A stretch of DNA of 64,000 bases. It comes from Galbula dea (taxonomy: Eukaryota > Chordata > Aves > Piciformes > Galbulidae). Each line of letters begins with the position of its first letter. Positions within the stretch are counted from its first letter, which is position 1. Shown here piece by piece: positions 27,401-37,775 of this stretch. The notes under the pieces were generated by a model. It was given only the letters and a program-made list of their open reading frames with translations. It had not been told where the DNA came from and searched no databases. The stretch is from contig VWZX01005643.1 of the NCBI GenBank assembly GCA_013399015.1, positions 167,711-231,710 on the forward strand, written 5' to 3'. The translations under genes and the position numbers were made by a program.

Positions 27401-29716
27401 ATTGTTCTCTTTGCTCATTTTTCACTGCTTGCAGCCATCACTTCCCTGTTTGTAAGGATGTGAATCATGGAGCTCACTGATGCTTGTATGGCCTCTCCTG
27501 ACTTATTCTGGTGGATTTAACAAGTTCTGGGTGTTATATCCTACCAGTACTAGACTACATAGCATTCACACAGTCCAGCACCTAGCATGCCCAGCCAGTC
27601 TTCCTTGCTTGATGAGCAGTCAATGGAAAGTGGTATAGACTCCTTCCCAGAGGCCAACTCAGAGCAAGAACTGAAATGCAGAGCCCTGCAAGCATCTCTC
27701 CTCTGGCTCCACAGGGACCTCAACATTACTTGCCTTCCTGCTTTTTACACCCCCACCAACTACCCATCCAACTCCCTCTCACTCATCTGACTTGTGCCTT
27801 ATGTCCAGTTCTGGAAAGGGTGGATGGATAGACCCTATAATGGCTAATCTGAGAGGGAGGTTACCTGCAGCCTTGTTTTATCACTTATTTTCCAGGGAAT
27901 GGAATGCAAGCCTTAGTCTATCCCCTCCCAGTACCACAGAGAGAACAATATTCCCTCCTAGCTCCCCCACATTACAGAAACAGGCACTAAAGAGGCAGAG
28001 GTGTCCAAAATTCATACTTGTAGGGACCATCAAAATATAAAGCATATGAATCTTGGTTCATATATGTGATGAAGAAATTACATCTGAGAGACAGTGAGAG
28101 AGGATCACCTTCCATTTGTGGGCTTACAGAACCACAGCTGTCTTCCAGTCCCCAGTTAGGGCTTACAGATGCAGCCCTAATAAAAAGCAGCTTTACTACA
28201 GTAAAATGATTTTTTTTTTCCTTTTCAAATTTCTTTCTTGAATCCTAATGTCAACCAACTGCAATTTCCTATCACACTGGTATTTTCTCCTTTCACTTTC
28301 CAAACATAAACCTTGTCTCCTCCAGTCTTCACCACAATAAACAATTCTGACCCAAACAAAGCTTTACATTATTTTATGTGAACAAAAATACACCTTACAG
28401 ACAGAACATTAATCATCCAATTTATTTATAGAACAGAGATATAAAAGGATCAGAGCCCTGAACAACATGGGTGAAATTATATAGTGAGAAACTATTTAAT
28501 AATGTTGGTTTTTTTTCCTTGTGCCTGCCCTTAGTCTCTCCTTTGTCATGCAGCTCAGTCTTTTGCATCAAAGGCATGCAGCACTGACATGGGGACAATT
28601 AGGTGAGGGGAGATTTCAGCTTTTTAATTAAAAGTTAAAACTATAAAACAGCCTAGGCTCACTCAGTGCTGAAACAGGGTTAGAGCAAAACTATAGATCC
28701 TCTGCCTTTGATGGTTTGCAGGAACACATGGTGTTCCTCTCACCAGGACACAGACAGGACTCCCTCACATTTCAGGAGAAAACCATTAGAAGTTGCCTAC
28801 TTATCTAGAAAGCAACTCACTCCTATTGAATCTGACAGCAGGTGCACACCACCAAGTCACAGAGAGGTCTCTGGGTGAAACACTAATGAGGTGAGAAACC
28901 AGGTCTGAACAGCACTACAATAAGATCTTATCCAGAACAGATATATAGAGGAGGAAAAAGAAAAAACCCAAAACCAAACAACAAAAAAGTCCCAAAACAA
29001 AAAAACAACCCACCACCACAACCATCAACAAAAAAAACCCCCAAACCAACACCACCAAAAACCCACAAACCTTTCCTTCAATTCAGATAATTAGTAGAAT
29101 GGATGCAGAAACAGTTTCTCTCTAACCACTGCTAATAACAGATGTTTAAATGAAGAAATAGGGCAGCTGGATGGGACCTTACTGTGCTTGTATTTGCTGA
29201 AGGAACAAGTACACAGTGAACCCCAAAAGCATTCTCCACCTTTTGGAGTTGCAGAAAGTATGGCAAGTTAAATACTGTGTAATTGTGTTATTCAGAGATT
29301 CATTCACTATTATCTGCTTTGTTATTTAAGTCCAAGTGACTTAAATAAGTTAAGTGACTTCTTAACCTGTTAAATCTTGGATCAAAATGTTGGAAGGTCC
29401 GAGGAAGATCTGAGTGTTCAGAATGTTGCATGATGCACTTGATTACCTAAAGACCACACTAAATTTTTTGAGGAACTCTCCCTCTGGTGGTTACAGAAGG
29501 AATTCAACTTTTTCCTAACCAAAAGCAGTATTTTGCATTTTAAACCCCAGCCATATGACAGCCATAATCAATTACAAACATATGTCTGAAATTAAACTGG
29601 AATTTTGTCTTGCCATGCTAGTAGTACTTCAGAAAGCGAATTTGGTTTACTGGGCTTTAAACAGTAAGTTAGTTAAGAAAGCATCACTAAGAATTTTCTG
29701 ACCAATACTGCTGAAG
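24435..29716. other. Intergenic stretch, no recognised gene
   Basis: About 5.3 kb of AT-rich unassigned sequence with short poly-A runs (for example near 24490 and 26591) and an A/C-only tract at 28955-29070. No conserved exon, RNA gene or repeat family was identified. Confidence 0.55.
28955..29070 (+). repeat. A/C-only low-complexity tract
   Basis: About 115 bp made almost entirely of A and C in AAAACCC, CCACCACC and AACAAC arrangements. The opposite strand is T/G-rich, like the GGGTTTT tracts seen in MED23 introns. Confidence 0.85.
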
Positions 29717-30041
29717 ATCACAGAATCACAGACTGTTAGGAGTTAGAAGGGACCTCGAAAGATCATCTAGTCCAACCCCCCTGCGGCAGCAGGATTCCCT
29801 AGGGCAAGTCACACGGCAGGGTGTCCAGATGGGTTTGGAATCTCTCCAGAGAAGGAGACTTCCCAAGCTCTCTGGGCAGTCTGTGCCAGTACTCTGGCAC
29901 CTCAACTGGGAGAACATTTCCATGTGTATTCACATGGAATCTCCTATACTTCAGCTTACAGCCATTGCCTCTTGTCTTGTCACTGGGATTCACCAAGAAG
30001 AGCCTGACCCCATCCCCCTGACACACACCCTTCACATAGTT
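29717..30041 (-). mobile_element. CR1 3' end fragment (young-looking subfamily)
   Basis: Starts GATCACAGAATCACAGACTG and runs through GAAGGGACCTCGAAAGATCA near 29746, CCCCCTGCGGCAGCAGGATT near 29777 and the ORF2 C-terminal region. On the minus strand a 78-codon frame (30035-29799) still reads as CR1 ORF2 C-terminus (DKTRGNGCKLKYRRF, PSLERFQTHLD). It closely resembles the copies at 30839 and 31109. Confidence 0.94.
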
Positions 30042-30432
30042 ATTTAATGCCTAATGTTTTAGTAACCTGCTGTATTATTTGGGCACAAAAGTGGGTACCT
30101 CTATCTAATGAAACTACTGCTGGTACTCCAAATCCACACATCACTCATTCAGCAAGGCCTTAGTAACCTCTCCTGCTTTGTTTGTTCTGCAGGGAAAAGC
30201 CTCTAACCAACCTGATTCACACTCTTATCAATAGCCCATACCTCACAAGTTATCAACGATCCAAACACAAACCAGGAGAAAGGATCAATATCCTAACCTT
30301 TCCAGGTTTGTGCAAGAGCATGAGCTAGTTTCCAGATTCTTCGGGTGACCTGTTTTACAATTTGACCGTTGTTATTAATTTCTAAACAACAAATAGAATC
30401 TAAGTTTACCACAAACACCTACCTCTTCAGCT
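30042..30432. other. Unassigned stretch between CR1 and the minisatellite
   Basis: About 390 bp of ordinary AT-rich sequence. It contains no recognisable repeat or gene. Confidence 0.6.
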
Positions 30433-30760
30433 AGCGAGGTAAGCAATCCGGGCAGGGTGAGTCACCTGAGCGAGGTGAGCCATCCGGGCAGGGGGAGCCA
30501 TCCGGGCAACGTGAGTCACCCAGGCAGGGTGAATCACCTGGGCGAGGTGAGTCAGCTGGGCAGGGGGAGTCACCCGTGCAACATGAGCCATCCGGGCGGG
30601 GTGAGTCACCTAGGCCAGGTGAGCCATCCGGGCAGGGGGAGCCATCCGTGCAACGTGAGTCACCCGGGCGGGGTCAGTCACCTGGGCCAGGTGAGTCAGC
30701 TGGGCAGGAGGAGTCACCCGTGCAACGTGAGTCACCCGGGTGGGGTGAGCCAATGCAAGC
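30433..30760 (+). repeat. 18-bp GC-rich minisatellite with 72-bp higher-order structure
   Basis: About 17.5 tandem copies of an 18-bp unit of the form GTGAGTCACCCGGGCGGG, starting near 30433 and fading into unique sequence near 30760. Four monomer types recur in fixed order. They end in GAG/CAG, CAGG, CAAC and GGG/AGG, giving four 72-bp blocks at 30457-30528, 30529-30600, 30601-30672 and 30673-30744. Exact TGAGTCA occurs seven times. Because 18 is a multiple of three, both strands are open throughout, giving HPG-rich frames that are most simply explained by the repeat itself. The array is far more GC- and CpG-rich than its surroundings. Confidence 0.95.
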
Positions 30761-30838
30761 ATAGACGTTAGCAGAAGAGACACCTTATTCCAATTAGTGA
30801 GAGCTTAGTGTCTTCAGAAACCTAGGGAGTGTTGCAGA

Positions 30839-30955
30839 CAATCACAGAACGTTAGGAGCTGGAAGGGACCTCGAAAGATCATCTAGTCCAACCCTCCTGC
30901 CGCAGCAGGATTCTCTAGACCAGGTCACGTCCAGATGGGTTTTGAACATCTCCCT
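30839..30955 (-). mobile_element. CR1 3' UTR fragment
   Basis: Begins CAATCACAGAACGTTAGGAG and carries GGAAGGGACCTCGAAAGATC and CTGCCGCAGCAGGATTCTCT, nearly the same as the copy at 29717. It stops after about 115 bp at GTTTTGAACATCTCC. Confidence 0.92.
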
Positions 30956-31108
30956 GTGCACACTCAAGAGAAAGTTTTCCCTTTGCATTCTGCAATAGCT
31001 GAACAATGTAAATCACTAATTCCAGTAGGCAAGTGAGGGCTTTGGGTCCTGATTCCTACCACTGCTCGTGGGATTGACAACCTTTAAGCTGTCAGAAGTC
31101 CAGTGTTC

Positions 31109-31602
31109 ATAGAATGCTTAAGGTTGGAAGGGACCACCAGAGATCACCTGGTCCAACCTTCCTGCTCTAGCAGGGTCACTCTAAAACACATTATTCAGGA
31201 TTGTGTCCAGATGGGTTTTGAATCTCTCCAGGGAAGGAGACTTCACAACCTCTCTGGGCAGCCTGTAGCAGTGCTCAGTCACCTTCACAATAAAGATGTT
31301 CTTCCTCATCTTTTGGTGGAACTTTCTGTGTTCCAGTTTGTGCTTGTTGCCTTGTGTCCTATTACATGGTACCATCAAAAAGAGCCTGACTCTAACCTGA
31401 CACTCCCCCTTTAGGTATTTCTCTACACTGATATGGTCCTTTCTCAGCCTCCTCTTCTTCAAGCTAAACAAGCCCAGCTTCCTTAGCCTCTCCTCAGAAG
31501 GAAGATGTTCCAGCCCCTCATCCTCTTTGTAGCTATCTTTTGGACTCAATCCAGTAGCTCCATGTCTCTCTTGTACTGAGGAGCCCAGAACAGTACTGAT
31601 GA
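31109..31602 (-). mobile_element. CR1 3' half, longest CR1 in the window after the left-edge copy
   Basis: Nearly 500 bp of reverse-strand CR1. The minus-strand frame 31609-31181 (142 codons) is uninterrupted and reads through ORF2 C-terminal blocks (LPSEERLRKLGLFSLKKRRL, later TQGNKHKLEHRKFH and PSLERFKTHLDTILNNVF). The 3' UTR follows, ending near CATAGAATGCTTAAGGTTGG at 31109. It is 5'-truncated, so it is not mobile. Confidence 0.95.
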
Positions 31603-32539
31603 AACACAATTTTTTTTCAGTTAATTGCTACTGCCAGGCCAGCTGTGGCAAACCACCTCCAGACAGCACAAGGGCAGTGTGCTGCAGTCAGCTTCTTAAT
31701 GTAACTGCATATGTGGTGAAGACAAAACTGAATGAGGGAGCTCTTTCTGTAGACCACTGTTGGATGCTCTGGGTCCCACATAAAGCACCAAAAGTATTTC
31801 AATATGCAGTAAGACAGTTCAGAAAGATGCCTCTGGTGATAGCATTACCTCAGTTAGAACATGCATGTAGTGTAGCCATGAAACATGCTGCTACTATAGG
31901 CTTTTCTATTTGTGTGCTCCAAAACATGTTTAGGAAGAGAAGTCTTAACACAGTTTTACTACCAGCTGAAATATTCAAACCCACAATCACAATTTTGGTT
32001 CCCAGGTCTGCCCCAGAAAGCCTACAGGAAGGCCTGTAGAGAATGATTCCCTGGATTTTTGTTAGCAAAACTGAGCCCAATGGAGTTAAGAGTCACTTGA
32101 CTGTGGAATGGAATACAAGACCTCATAAACCAAACCTACAGCATAGGATAGGCAACCATGTTTTTCTATCAGACTACAAACCCACTGAGAGTGCTCACAG
32201 TTCTCTGTTACTCAAATTACACTTGGCAGAATTTAGGACCCCAGTACAATACAAGTGACAGCAGTTCCCAGCAATGCAGGTTTGCAGTCCTTCAAAAACA
32301 AACAGACAAAAGCAAACTTCCACCCATTGTCCCAACAGCTCCTTTTCTGTAAAAATGTAACAGTTATGAGAGATACAAATCAGACCTGACCTTATTAATC
32401 TGGACTCTATTTGTAACAGGTTAAAACTGGCATTATTGGAAAGCTGATGGAAAACTTGAGACATGACTTGCTATGGCCAATCCTCATTTTTAAGGTAATG
32501 GGTGTGGAAAATAAAGAGGCTTAACAACATTAATATAGG
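31603..32539. other. Unassigned stretch left of the MED23 3' UTR
   Basis: AT-rich. It includes a 146-codon plus-strand frame (31599-32039) that follows a TTTTTTTTCAG pyrimidine-AG motif. I recognise no homology. No arginase-like exon was noticed. Confidence 0.5.
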
Positions 32540-33460
32540 CTTTTGAAGTGGGGGTTTTAATTAAAAAAGGTTGTCAAACAAGATGAGTATTTACAAACCA
32601 CTGAGCCTCTCAATTCTGGTATCTAACCCTGCTGAACACAGTACACATAAAACATAAAGCAGAATATTATACACATCTAAAATATAAGATATCAATAAAA
32701 ATTCATGTAATTGAAAACTCCACCATTTCCCAAATAGGAAACCTAAAATATGAACCAGCACAGCTTGAACTGAATATGCAAACTTCCAAAAGGTTCATTA
32801 GAGACAGTCTCTGGGTAGTAATCTAACAGTCACTGATGCTAGATCAAATCCATTGCTCCTCTGTTGAATGGAAACTGTACATACAAAATTTACAAATATT
32901 TTCAAAGGCTCTAATGTCTTCAGAAAGACTTTATAATTAACTGACAATTGATGTCATCTTTTTGTCTAGGAGTATTTCTGTATAATGGCTTGGCTGCCCA
33001 AGAGACAGAAAGAATTTCAGTTCTTCTGTTGGACAAAAACAATAGAAATCTTGAACAAGGTGGAACCTAAAATGCAAAAGGCCTTTTTCAACTGGGCTAT
33101 GCACACTGAATGTCCTTTCATATCACAGAGAGGAAGAAAGGAAAAATCCAGATGACTCAAACCAGGACACGGAGCAGGATATTGTAAACTCTTCAGAAAT
33201 CCAGGTAGTAGCTTGCAGAGAATATTTACTCAGTGCTTTCAGAGAAAGGCAACATATACCTCAGCCAGTGTCTGCATAAATAGGTAAGAGTGATATGCAT
33301 AGAGACAGAGAGCTTCATTATACAGAAGAAACCAAAGCAGAAATCTGTAGGTGGTTCTCTTTCCTCTTATAGAGCACAGCAGATTTCAGATCAGATGATG
33401 TTTCACCTTGCTCAGTAACAGAAGGAAGCCTTCACATCAAGGCCAGCCAAACCCTGCATT
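32540..33460 (-). other. MED23: Probable MED23 3' UTR
   Basis: This is the stretch immediately downstream of the stop codon on the minus strand. No host coding segment was recognised in it. Candidate polyadenylation signals read on the minus strand are an AGTAAA variant near 33222, a TATAAA variant near 32929, and the better ATTAAA at about 32556-32561, which is followed by GT-rich sequence. No AATAAA was seen in that orientation. The end point is therefore a guess. Confidence 0.35.
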
Positions 33461-33634
33461 TCACTGTGTTACTGGCAAAGCAACATTAACAGGCACTTGG
33501 CTAGGCTGTTGTGCTGGTGACCCATTACTGAGAGGCTGCTGGGGAACAGCAGCTGGTTCCATTTTGCTGATGTGTGTTATGAAGCGTAACCGAAGTTTCA
33601 AGGCTGGCCTTAAATTACAAATGATTTTCTCAAC
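33461..33634 (-). CDS. MED23: MED23 terminal exon with stop codon (visible exon 22)
   Basis: Encodes the last 57 residues plus stop, fragment residues 1115-1171, beginning VEKIICNLRPALKLRLRFIT. The tail is low-complexity Pro/Gln/Ser-rich (QQPLSNGSPAQQPSQVP) and ends LPVTQ, the same C-terminus as mammalian MED23 as I remember it. The acceptor is TTTTCAACAG. The tail seems a few residues longer than in mammals (an extra VNVA-like insertion), the sort of change expected in a disordered end. Confidence 0.96.
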   Translation of the reverse strand, partial: VEKIICNLRPALKLRLRFITHISKMEPAAVPQQPLSNGSPAQQPSQVPVNVALPVTQ

Positions 33635-34297
33635 CTGTTGAAAAGAAATCAAATCATAAAAAGACAGAAATGCATTGGTTAAAATAGAAGTCATTTGACT
33701 TCTGGCACTCCTGTACAGAAAAATCACATTAGCAGAATGAAAAAAGGAAAAAGATAGAGTAAACAGTGCTCCTTATGTTAATACTTTGTTTACCATGGTA
33801 ACTTCTGGACCTCATCCTCCCTGGTGTAACAGTTGTACACCAAGGCTTTGCAAAACAACTCACACAACTGACACTTTTAAAGAGTGCATACTGCTATAAA
33901 CTAAACTTAAACTGGGTGAAGGATTCTTTAGTGAACACAGATGCATTCTTACTTTTGCCACAAGTCTAGTTAAGCTAATGAATTACAACTCAGGTGAAAA
34001 CTTATCAGGGATAGATGAAAATAAGGAAAAGTTATGAAACATCCAACAGCTTGAATTCTAGGGATTGCTTTAGTAACAGTACTTAAAGCACCCTCATGCC
34101 CTATCTTAAATTTCAGACTACAGAAATTAGTCTTGAAATCTGAGATATCTAATCAACTGCATCAACTTCCCATTGGGAGATTAGTCAACTCTTGGGCAAT
34201 CTGTTGTACTGATACCTAGGAAAATAATTCAGAAAAAGATTAAATTGCTAGATGGGAAGAAAGGTAATTAATGGATCAATATCCACTGTCTACTTAC

Positions 34298-34429
34298 TTG
34301 GTCTTTCACGCTGTCACCTGTAAACATATACTTCATATGATACAAGAAGTCACAGATAGGATCCATGTAGTTGAGGTGTGAGCTGTATCGATCTGCATTC
34401 AGCAGCATTTCATAAAATGCTACTCCAAT
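34298..34429 (-). CDS. MED23: MED23 exon (visible exon 21)
   Basis: A 44-codon phase-0 exon, fragment residues 1071-1114, starting IGVAFYEMLLNADRYSSHLN and ending KYMFTGDSVKDQ. The acceptor is AAACAG and the donor CAA|GTAAGT. Confidence 0.97.
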
Positions 34430-34738
34430 CTGTTTCCACAGACACAAAAAAAATGAAAACAACTTCTAAAATGCTTTAGAGCACAAATACAGTTAAACAC
34501 TGTAATAAATATATGTACAAATCCCATTCTGCTTAACTAAACAAGTCCACTTTCCCAAGTTAACTTGCAGTGAGTGCAATAATGGTATTTTGGGAGATGC
34601 TACGTAGCCAGTGTTTAAACATCATTTAATGCAAGTTTACTGCATGCAACTTGTCTGTAGACTTCAGCAAGGTATTCAACAAACACATCCAGTGCATGAC
34701 ATATATAATGTATAAAGCAGAGCAAAGCTTCTCTTTAC

Positions 34739-34859
34739 CTCTATCATGCATCGTGTCCTCTCCTGCTGGAACCGTTGGAGAAAAGGACCGACAAGGTGGT
34801 AAACATAGAGTAACTGGAACTCTGTTTGCACTATAGGTATCAATACTTCTGTCAGGAAC
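34739..34859 (-). CDS. MED23: MED23 exon (visible exon 20)
   Basis: Fragment residues 1030-1070, reading FLTEVLIPIVQTEFQLLYVY and ending QQERTRCMIE. The acceptor is ACTGCAG followed by G, completing Lys. The donor is GAG|GTAAAG. Confidence 0.97.
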
Positions 34860-35674
34860 CTGCAGTATTTCAAGACATTTATTACTTCAACTGTTTGTTT
34901 CTTTGGCTGTTTCTATTTTTTTTCTCCTTCTTTCCTCTACTTCAAGTTCTACTTTAGAAAGGCCAGTGTAGTTTTGCAACTATTAGCTGTTTCAGGGAAG
35001 CTCTGGAACACTTCCAGCTACTACTGGAAATTATTACTTTAGTCCAGCAGAAAACACACAGTGAAAAAGCTGCTCTCTGATGTTTGAAGCCTAGACTTAA
35101 ATCCAGGTGCAGGATTAATTAAGAGGAATACATCATACTACCTTCATTTTTTTGTCCAATATTTCAAGACTCAATAAGTGAAGCCTGTTAGTTCTCTCCT
35201 CAACATGGCACTGTGGAAAGTCAAATCAACTTTTTATTGCAGTGGTATTTTTCACTTGCTTTAGTGATTAAGTGGACCACTACCACATCCTTCTGTTTGG
35301 AAAGCATCTCAGCTTGCAGGTAAAGGGTACTTCCTAGAGTTAAGGATACATTTACTGATTACAGCTGATGCTTTAGGAATATGCTATGCTAATGAGTTAA
35401 GAAAAATTTAATTAATGAAAGCATAAAAGCAAATCAAGATTAAAAAGGCTCATCAAAGGCAGTCACACTCTAGACAAAAAGCCCGAGGCTTACAGATAGC
35501 AAGTGTTGCATCAGTGGAAGAGGGAGCTGAAAAAACCCCTGTGATGTCTCTGGTGAGTTTAGGAGCTCCCCTGGACATATTTGCTGGTGTAAGTGCTACA
35601 AGTGCAGCTTTGTTATCTACATTATGGATGGAATTGAAAAGACAAATTAAATGACCATATATCATTACACCTAC

Positions 35675-35889
35675 TTGGGAATGAGAGAAAGCTGTCCAAT
35701 GCTAGAATGATGCCAGACAGCATGTGCCAAAGCCAAAGTGTAGCTGCAGCTCATCTCAGAATAAGATTGGTGACATGCTGTGAAGTCAAAGAGCTGGAAT
35801 GGGTAACCAACCCACTCTGTCTCTGATGTCAAGCTGGGACTGTTGATGACGCTCACGATGCGATCGTGGAGAACAATCCAGTATGGCTC
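35675..35889 (-). CDS. MED23: MED23 exon (visible exon 19)
   Basis: Fragment residues 959-1030, starting EPYWIVLHDRIVSVINSPSL, continuing YPFQLFDFTACHQSYSEMSC and ending GQLSLIP plus two bases of Lys. The acceptor is TTGGCAG and the donor AA|GTAGGT. A rare local CpG cluster lies in the VLHDRIVSV codons. Confidence 0.97.
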
Positions 35890-36593
35890 CTGCCAAAAAC
35901 AAAACACTTGCAATTGTGTCTAAGACTTAACTAAAACAATGCTTCCTCAACTCTTTCTACTATTATTGCATTTCTAAAGTGTTTTCAACTACATGGTAGT
36001 TCAGAACCCTGTCTGACAGATATGAGAATGAAGAAGCACAATCCAGGAAGTATCCACGTTAGTGGATAGGTCAAAATTATTCAGGCAGCCCTGGTCAGCT
36101 ACCAGGACTCACTGTATTCAGAAGATCAGTTTCTACTGACATAAGAACTGCAGTTCCACACACATTGCTTCTGCTGTGGAGGGCACATCTCATTTGAATG
36201 ATTTCAGAGATGCAAGATGTGCAAGTGCAAGCACTAACAGAAAATTAGCTTTGCATCAGAACACACACTGACCTTCTTATTTCATCTCTCCTGTTCTCAA
36301 CTAATACTACACACATGGCATTTATGTTTTTGAACAGGAGTGATTTACTTCTTTCCATCCTAGCCTTGAAACATAATTGAAAAAACAAATAACCTGGTCA
36401 ATTTTTTCATGCTGATGAATGAATGTTCCTCAAATATGCCAACAGACTTCTGAATAGCTCTCTGTGGAACCTACAGACCTCGGCTATCACACTGCCAACT
36501 GCAGAATTCTTTACAACACACTGTAGAAAGACAATAAACCTTGCATGCAAGAAGAGGTTTTATTTTATTTTAAAATACAGCATACTGACTCAC

Positions 36594-36666
36594 TGGTAAG
36601 GCTGTGATAATTAGTCCAATGGCATTCATCCAAGCTGTGATGTTCTCTCTTGGCACCAGGGGCTGA
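36594..36666 (-). CDS. MED23: MED23 exon (visible exon 18)
   Basis: A short 73-nt exon, fragment residues 934-958, reading SQPLVPRENITAWMNAIGLI and ending ITALP. It is too short for a simple open-frame search and was found by translating between flanking exons. The acceptor is TCTCTAG followed by T. The donor is CCA|GTGAGT. Confidence 0.96.
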
Positions 36667-37609
36667 CTAGAGACAAGAGAAAAAGAAAAATTGAAGCTCT
36701 GAAATTCCCAATTGCAATTTCTGCTCCTGGTGCACCTCAAGACAAGGTATCCTTAAGCAAAGAGTATTTACCAAGTTGAGAGACCTATACACATACAGGT
36801 ATTTAGGAGAGCCAACAGACAGTATAAAAGTCATTGTGACATTGCTTGAAAAACTTTGTTTAGGCATGATTTTGCACTAGTAGCTTTAAAGGCTGTTCTC
36901 ACACTATTATTCTTACCAAATAGGTTTTACTGACTCCTCCATGTGCCCCAAAGAGAGCTAACAATAATATACTAGTAAGCTGAATAAGGCTGAAACCCAA
37001 TCATTTCAGTTTGTCATTTCTCAAAGATGACATCTGAATCACTGCCAGAATACTAGGTCCTTCCTTTCACTTCAGTTCTTTTCACAGTGGCTGAGCAAGA
37101 CACAGAGCTATGGGTCAAACTTAATGCATCATGACAACAGGCTAGCCTTGGCACACCACTCTGTTTCAAAAGTAGCTTTGATTTTACATAAGCATCAGTA
37201 GGATTCAAAGCCTTGCCAGTGATTCCTGCTCCTTTCTTTTCATTCCAAGATGCTGTGACATTAACTGGTGAAATGTCTTCCTCCCAGCACTGCTGAAAGG
37301 AGAATGGACTTTTTCTAGCCTCTGTGCCAACTGAACCCACTGGACAAGTTCTTTGCCTTAAGGGGATGATGCTGAGTCAACTGTTCCTGCTGCACACACA
37401 ATCCACTACACCACAGAAATCCAACAGATGATTTTCCTGCTTGATCCTAGTAGCTTTTCTTTGTCCTTCAAAAATACTTTATAAAACTTAGAAGTATTTA
37501 TACTTAACTAAAAATTCATAAACCCCAAGAAAATGAGCATCACAGACTACCTTAGCAATCTTAATTATGTATTGCATGCTGCAGAAACTAGTTCAGAGAT
37601 CCAACATAC

Positions 37610-37775
37610 CTCTTCAGCACAACATTCAGCAGTGCATTGCCCACATCCTTCCCTGGAACAGCCAGAGCCATGAGCTCAACACAGGTAACATGGAGAGCGT
37701 GGGCAGCTGGATTAGGAAACTCATTGAACCTCCAGTCACAATTTGGAAATGGACCTGGTGATTTGCCTGCCATAG
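37610..37775 (-). CDS. MED23: MED23 exon (visible exon 17), after an AT-AC intron
   Basis: Fragment residues 879-934, reading TMAGKSPGPFPNCDWRFNEF and ending NALLNVVLK plus two bases of Ser. The exon is entered after TCAC, not AG. An alternative reading of CAG a few bases in (TATGGCAG|GC) would drop Thr-Met-Ala and shift the frame, so the AC end is required. The donor is AG|GTATGT. Confidence 0.96.

Noticed and set aside
30433..30760. Possible CRISPR-like array or a proline/histidine-rich repeat protein
   Set aside because: The units are directly adjacent 18-mers without spacers, in a vertebrate genome. Both strands are open only because 18 bp is a multiple of three.
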